Below, one piece after another: positions 5,223-8,760 of a DNA stretch of 8,760 nucleotides. This DNA is from JBKEAR01 sp047972425. GTDB taxonomy: Bacteria; Pseudomonadota; Alphaproteobacteria; JBKEAR01. Position 1 is the first letter of the stretch; the number at the start of each line of letters is the position of its first letter. Made by a program: the position numbers and the translations under genes. The DNA lies in assembly GCA_047972425.1 (NCBI GenBank), contig JBKEAR010000046.1, positions 1-8,760 of the forward strand, in the 5' to 3' direction. Below the pieces are notes generated by a model. It was not told the origin of the DNA and made no database searches. It was given only the letters and a program-made list of their open reading frames with translations.

Positions 5223-6110
5223 ATGTCGATTTCTAATCAGCATCAATATATTAACCCCGGGAGTGACCTGACCAAATATTTACGGCAAGTTCGGCAGTTC
5301 CCGATGCTTTCGTTTGAGCAAGAGCAAGAGCTTGCCGGTAAAATTGTTGCCGAGCATGATGAGCAAGCAATTGAAGAACTTGTATCATCGCATTTGCGCT
5401 TAGTTGTGCGCATTGCCATGAGCTTTAAAGGCTATGGTTTACCGATTGCCGAGCTGATTGCCGAAGGTAATGTGGGGCTTGTGCAAGCTGTAGAACGTTT
5501 TGACCCAACAAAAGGATACCGCCTTGCAACTTATGCCATTTGGTGGATTAGAGCGAGCATACAAGAATATATATTACACTCTTGGTCGCTTGTAAAAATT
5601 GGGACAACGGCTGCACAAAAAAAACTATTTTTTAATTTGCGCAAGCTCAAAGCACGCCTTGAGATTATGGAGGAAACCGAACTTAAAAATACCCATGTTA
5701 AAGCCATTGCAGAAGAACTTGACGTACCCGAAGATGAAGTAATTAGCATGAACCGCCGGCTTTCAGGCGCTGATCACTCGCTTAATGCCGAGATTTCCCA
5801 TGACGGTAGTGGGCAATGGCAAGATTGGCTTGTAGATGAAAACCAAGACCATGAGAAAGAGCTCGCTGTGCGTGAAGAATTATTAGTGCGCAGAAGGCTC
5901 TTGGGCGAAGCTCTGCAAGAGCTGAATGAGCGCGAACGTTACATCTTTATTGAGCGCCGTTTAAAAGACCCTGCAACAACATTAGACACATTATCGAAAG
6001 TTTACGATATTAGCCGCGAGCGCGTACGCCAAATTGAAATGCGCGCATTCGAGAAAACTCAAAAAATAGTTAAAAATAAAATTCATAATCAACAGCTTAT
6101 ATTAAACTAA
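5223..6110 (+). CDS. rpoH: RNA polymerase sigma-32 factor (heat shock)
   Basis: RpoH directs RNA polymerase to heat-shock promoters (chaperones, proteases). The 295 residues match the family length. Visible parts are region 1.2 (LTKYLRQVRQFPMLSFEQEQELA, 16-38), region 2 (HLRLVVRIAMSF, then LIAEGNVGLVQAVERFDP, 57-95), region 2.4 (YRLATYAIWWIRASIQEYIL, 99-118), the RpoH box QKKLFFNLR (132-140) that separates RpoH from other sigma factors, and region 4.2 with its helix-turn-helix (TLDTLSKVYDISRERVRQIE, 253-272). The start is supported by the ribosome binding site AGGAAG at 5213-5218. Control elements in the 94-bp upstream gap include a sigma-54-type promoter and a possible thermometer. Some alphaproteobacteria have several rpoH copies; I cannot tell whether this is the only one. 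A bidirectional terminator follows. Confidence 0.97.
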   Translation: MSISNQHQYINPGSDLTKYLRQVRQFPMLSFEQEQELAGKIVAEHDEQAIEELVSSHLRLVVRIAMSFKGYGLPIAELIAEGNVGLVQAVERFDPTKGYRLATYAIWWIRASIQEYILHSWSLVKIGTTAAQKKLFFNLRKLKARLEIMEETELKNTHVKAIAEELDVPEDEVISMNRRLSGADHSLNAEISHDGSGQWQDWLVDENQDHEKELAVREELLVRRRLLGEALQELNERERYIFIERRLKDPATTLDTLSKVYDISRERVRQIEMRAFEKTQKIVKNKIHNQQLILN

Positions 6111-6130
6111 CCTTTTTCGCTCAATAATAT

Positions 6131-6165
6131 AAAAAAGTGCCGCCCACGGAGGGCGGTACTTTTTT
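6131..6165. terminator. Bidirectional Rho-independent terminator between rpoH and dsbD
   Basis: A 15-bp stem (6131-6145 with 6151-6165, core GCCGCCC/GGGCGGT with one G-U pair on the plus strand) encloses the loop ACGGA. It is flanked by A6 on the left and T6 on the right, so it can stop transcription in both directions. It serves rpoH (+), ending 20 nt before it, and dsbD (-), whose TAA stop (6164-6166) lies inside the stem's outer edge. On the minus strand the G-U pair becomes an A-C mismatch, so termination may be slightly weaker there. Confidence 0.9.
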
Positions 6166-8185
6166 AATTGCGAACCGATAACTGATTAAGAATATCATCT
6201 TCCGATAAAAAAGTAGGTAAAATTTCAAAATCCGTTAAACTCCGATAATAAACAGTTAACGGCAAGCCATAACGCTCAAGCTGCTGCATCCATGCTTGAC
6301 CTTCAGGATTATCGCTTGTCATATCTGCAATGAGAATGGCCACATGGTGATCCTTTAATTTTTGAGCGATTTTCGGCTGGCTCAACACACGTTTTTCATT
6401 CACTTTACAGGTTATGCACCAATCGGCTGTGCCGATAACCAAAACATTATTCCCCTTTTGTAAAGCATCTTGTAAGGCCTGCTGTGTAAATGTTTCGCCC
6501 ACAAGCTCGCCTTTTTGCGTTTGGCCAATTTGTGCGGTATTTTTAGGGGGTATAGCAAATGCCGCCAACAACATCATAGCGGCCGAAATAGCGCCAATTA
6601 CCCACCATTTTTTGGTGAAACCCCATTTATTGCTTGCTATAAACACAATAAATATGGCCATTACCCCAAAGCACATAAGCAACCATAGCCAAAATATAAC
6701 TTGGTTATGTAAAACCCAAAGTAACCATAATAAGGTGGCAATGAGCAATAAGCCAAAAAAGCGTTTAACATAGAGCATCCAACGCCCCGGCTTAGGTAAT
6801 AGCGATACCGCTTGCGGAAAAAGCGCTACCATTAACCAAGGTAATGCCATACCCAAACCAATAAAAATAAAGATTAAAAACAAATTAATCGGCGATGAGG
6901 CAAAAGCAAAAGCGGCCACCGGTGCCATAAAAGGTACAGTGCAAGGGGTCGCTAAAATAGTAGCTAATATGCCCGAGCCAACCTCGCCCAGCATACTTGT
7001 TTGTGTACCTTTACTCGTAACGGAGATTTGATTGAGTGTCCATAAACCCAAAAGCGATGCCGCAAAAATAGTTACAATAATCATCATAAACACAATGAAT
7101 AACGGCTGCTGAAAATGCGCCCCCCAACCCAAATATACACCCAATTTTTTGGCAATAACAAACATGGTGGCCAAGGTTGTAAACGCAATTAATATACCCA
7201 AAGCCGTTAAAAGAAAACGCAACCGAACTTCTTTTTTTTCGGCACCCGCTAAGCCGACAATTGTGCCCAACTTAATACCCAATACCGGTAAAACACAAGG
7301 CATAATATTAAAGATAAGCCCCACTAAAAGCGCTTGTGCCAAAATAATTAACGATAATGAAGGTGCATTTTTTACCGTAATAATGCCTTTTGTTACCGCT
7401 GTACTCAGATAATAACTTTGCTCTCCATCAACAATCGTTAATTGTAAATCGCGCTCAAGCAGTGCATTCGCATCAAATTTTAACCCGCTGACCTCTAATA
7501 AAAAATGGGCTTTTGTATTGTTATCTGATAATTGCGTATTTTTGCTTATATATCCTAAGTTTTTTTGGGCACTTTCAAATAATTGGGGGTTGGTAAAACC
7601 CAATGGATTATCAATAGTTACCTGTAATAATGCTAAATCGTCATTTTCGGCCATGGGTTGATATATGGCAACAGCCGTAACATTATTGGCAGCTGCCATC
7701 GGGAGTTGGTTGATGGTTTGATGCAGCTTATCAAGCTGTGATTGCATTGCCGGCGCATAGGGCTGAATTTCATCTTCTATTAAAAATGGTATACAAACAT
7801 CTTTACAAATTTGCCCCGATATTTTTATCTGATAAGGTAAATTAGGGTTTACCCAGCTAGGCATACCCATGGGAATAATGACGGCATCTTCATATCCCCA
7901 GCCTTGCAACGGACCCACCATAAAACTGGTGGGTGCCGGCCATAAATTCACAAGCTCCTCACTTTGGCCTTGTTGGCTAATGGTTACAGATGTTGAAATA
8001 CCAACAGCCCCCGGATGCGCCCAAAAAATATGCCAACCATCTTCTAAAGTAAAATCTAAACCCGCAGTCCCTTTATGATCATTAATCCACTCCACCTTTG
8101 CACCGCTAATTTCATAAGCATGTACAAGAACCGGATAAACCAACATAAAAATTGATAAAATTAACAATCTAAAGAGTTTATACAT
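6164..8185 (-). CDS. dsbD: Protein-disulfide reductase, DsbD/ScsB-like
   Basis: The protein carries electrons from cytoplasmic thioredoxin across the inner membrane to periplasmic thiol proteins. It has 673 residues: a signal peptide (1-23, cleavage likely after VHA), a periplasmic N-terminal domain of the DsbC-corrector/ScsB type (about 24-270) with Cys127 and Cys131 (CKDVC), eight predicted membrane segments (about 278-546), and a C-terminal thioredoxin-like domain (about 558-673) with the active site DWCITCK (Cys590, Cys593). The membrane part has the pair Cys297 (NIMPCVLP) and Cys415 (ATPCTVPFM), each next to prolines as in DsbD. All three redox cysteine pairs are therefore present, so the protein should be functional. 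Cys505 is an extra, in a membrane segment. The N-terminal domain looks closer to ScsB than to E. coli DsbD, so the acceptor may be an ScsC-like, DsbC-like or CcmG-like protein, none of which is encoded here. It is divergent from yqgE and convergent with rpoH. The ribosome binding site is weak (GGGA). Confidence 0.93.
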   Translation of the reverse strand: MYKLFRLLILSIFMLVYPVLVHAYEISGAKVEWINDHKGTAGLDFTLEDGWHIFWAHPGAVGISTSVTISQQGQSEELVNLWPAPTSFMVGPLQGWGYEDAVIIPMGMPSWVNPNLPYQIKISGQICKDVCIPFLIEDEIQPYAPAMQSQLDKLHQTINQLPMAAANNVTAVAIYQPMAENDDLALLQVTIDNPLGFTNPQLFESAQKNLGYISKNTQLSDNNTKAHFLLEVSGLKFDANALLERDLQLTIVDGEQSYYLSTAVTKGIITVKNAPSLSLIILAQALLVGLIFNIMPCVLPVLGIKLGTIVGLAGAEKKEVRLRFLLTALGILIAFTTLATMFVIAKKLGVYLGWGAHFQQPLFIVFMMIIVTIFAASLLGLWTLNQISVTSKGTQTSMLGEVGSGILATILATPCTVPFMAPVAAFAFASSPINLFLIFIFIGLGMALPWLMVALFPQAVSLLPKPGRWMLYVKRFFGLLLIATLLWLLWVLHNQVIFWLWLLMCFGVMAIFIVFIASNKWGFTKKWWVIGAISAAMMLLAAFAIPPKNTAQIGQTQKGELVGETFTQQALQDALQKGNNVLVIGTADWCITCKVNEKRVLSQPKIAQKLKDHHVAILIADMTSDNPEGQAWMQQLERYGLPLTVYYRSLTDFEILPTFLSEDDILNQLSVRN

Positions 8186-8248
8186 TAAATATTCCCAAAT
8201 ATGGTTAAAAGCTGTAGACTATATATAGATAAACTATACTTAATGCTA

Positions 8249-8276
8249 AATATACGCATTTATTTACAAAAGGCAA
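8249..8276 (-). promoter_or_regulatory. Candidate sigma-70 promoter for dsbD
   Basis: On the minus strand TTGCCT (8271-8276, 4/6) and TATATT (8249-8254, 5/6) are 16 bp apart, with a predicted start near 8242 and a leader of about 56 nt. The 93-bp intergenic region 8186-8278 is very AT-rich, so this is only one of several possible matches. The promoter of the divergent yqgE must lie in the same stretch; TATACT at 8235-8240 is a possible -10 for it, without a good -35. Confidence 0.3.
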
Positions 8277-8278
8277 AT

Positions 8279-8760
8279 ATGATGGCAATAAAAAATGTAA
8301 CAAATCTCAGCGGAAAATTACTTGTAGCCATGCCCCAGCTGCAAGATAGCTATTTTGCCCATTCGGTTATTTATATTTGCCACCATGACGATGAAGGCAC
8401 AATGGGGTTGGTTTTAACCAATTTAATTCATAATATGACCTTTGGTGATGTTATTAATCAGCTTGCACCGGAAAATATGGTGAATAAAAATCATGTGAAT
8501 TTTAAGCAGCTTGTGCGTAGCGGCGGCCCTGTTGAGATTGCCCAAGGCTTTTTACTGCATTCGCCCGATTACCATGATAAGCGCCATAGTACCCCGATTA
8601 ATGACGATATTTATTTAAGTGCCAATATAGATATTATTCGTGATATTGCCGAAAGCCATGGGCCTAGCCATTTTATACCTTTTTTAGGTTATGCCGGCTG
8701 GGATAAAGGGCAGTTAGAAGATGAAATATTAAAAAATAGCTGGTTGCATTGCACCCCTGA
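8279..8760 (+). CDS. yqgE: YqgE/AlgH family protein, 3'-truncated by window edge
   Basis: The frame is open from the ATG at 8279 (a second ATG follows at 8282) to the right edge; 160 residues are visible of an expected 185-200. Family motifs are clear: LSGKLLVAMPQLQDSYFAHS near the N-terminus, then SVIYICHHDDEGTMGLVLTN, a central SGGPVEIAQGFLLHS, and near the edge FIPFLGYAGWDKGQLEDEI followed by NSWLH. The family (UPF0301/DUF179) is widespread in Gram-negative bacteria and its molecular function is not settled; AlgH in Pseudomonas was named for a link to alginate regulation. AAAGG at 8269-8273 is the likely ribosome binding site for the 8279 start. It is divergent from the dsbD-like gene, a pairing I recall from other alphaproteobacteria. 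The C-terminus is not visible. Confidence 0.93.
   Translation, partial: MMAIKNVTNLSGKLLVAMPQLQDSYFAHSVIYICHHDDEGTMGLVLTNLIHNMTFGDVINQLAPENMVNKNHVNFKQLVRSGGPVEIAQGFLLHSPDYHDKRHSTPINDDIYLSANIDIIRDIAESHGPSHFIPFLGYAGWDKGQLEDEILKNSWLHCTP

Noticed and set aside
6414..8078. Plus-strand open frames (6414-6773, 7149-7412, 7869-8078) antisense to dsbD
   Set aside because: dsbD is intact with all redox cysteines and membrane segments; these frames mirror its codon pattern and lack ribosome binding sites.

Overview
The window reads as chromosomal DNA of an AT-rich alphaproteobacterium. The main reasons are the order RluA-family pseudouridine synthase followed by rpoH, the RpoH box in the sigma factor, a DsbD-like thiol reductase next to yqgE, and tRNA-Glu genes with discriminator base A73 and an encoded CCA. 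I cannot name the genus from sequence alone. No transposase, phage gene, integrase or CRISPR array is visible.

Layout, left to right. (1) Positions 2-2356 (+) hold the 3' part of a large type Va autotransporter: Gly/Asp-rich passenger repeats, a pertactin-like passenger end, a linker and a complete C-terminal beta-barrel ending in Trp. A strong terminator follows. (2) Positions 2430-2697 (-) hold two identical tRNA-Glu(UUC) genes in tandem, with one stable-RNA-type promoter (A/T-rich UP-like tract, -35, 17-bp spacer, -10, C-rich discriminator) and their own terminator. (3) Positions 2726-4101 (-) hold a two-gene operon: a small single-pass membrane protein whose stop overlaps the start of a low-specificity L-threonine aldolase. 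(4) Divergently, positions 4154-6110 (+) hold an RluD-like 23S rRNA pseudouridine synthase and then rpoH (sigma-32). The 94-bp gap between them contains an exact match to the sigma-54 (-24/-12) promoter consensus. (5) A bidirectional hairpin separates rpoH from a convergent dsbD/scsB-like gene (6164-8185, -). (6) Divergent from dsbD, a yqgE/AlgH-family gene starts at 8279 (+) and runs off the right edge.

The genes are mostly housekeeping and envelope functions: translation (tRNA-Glu, 23S pseudouridylation), heat-shock control (RpoH), periplasmic thiol reduction (DsbD), glycine/threonine metabolism and a surface autotransporter. The most interesting signals are regulatory. They are the sigma-54-type element and a ROSE-like pairing at the rpoH ribosome binding site, which share the same TTGCT, and the interlocking divergent promoters between the small membrane protein and rluD. 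I see no convincing novel multi-gene defence or mobile system.
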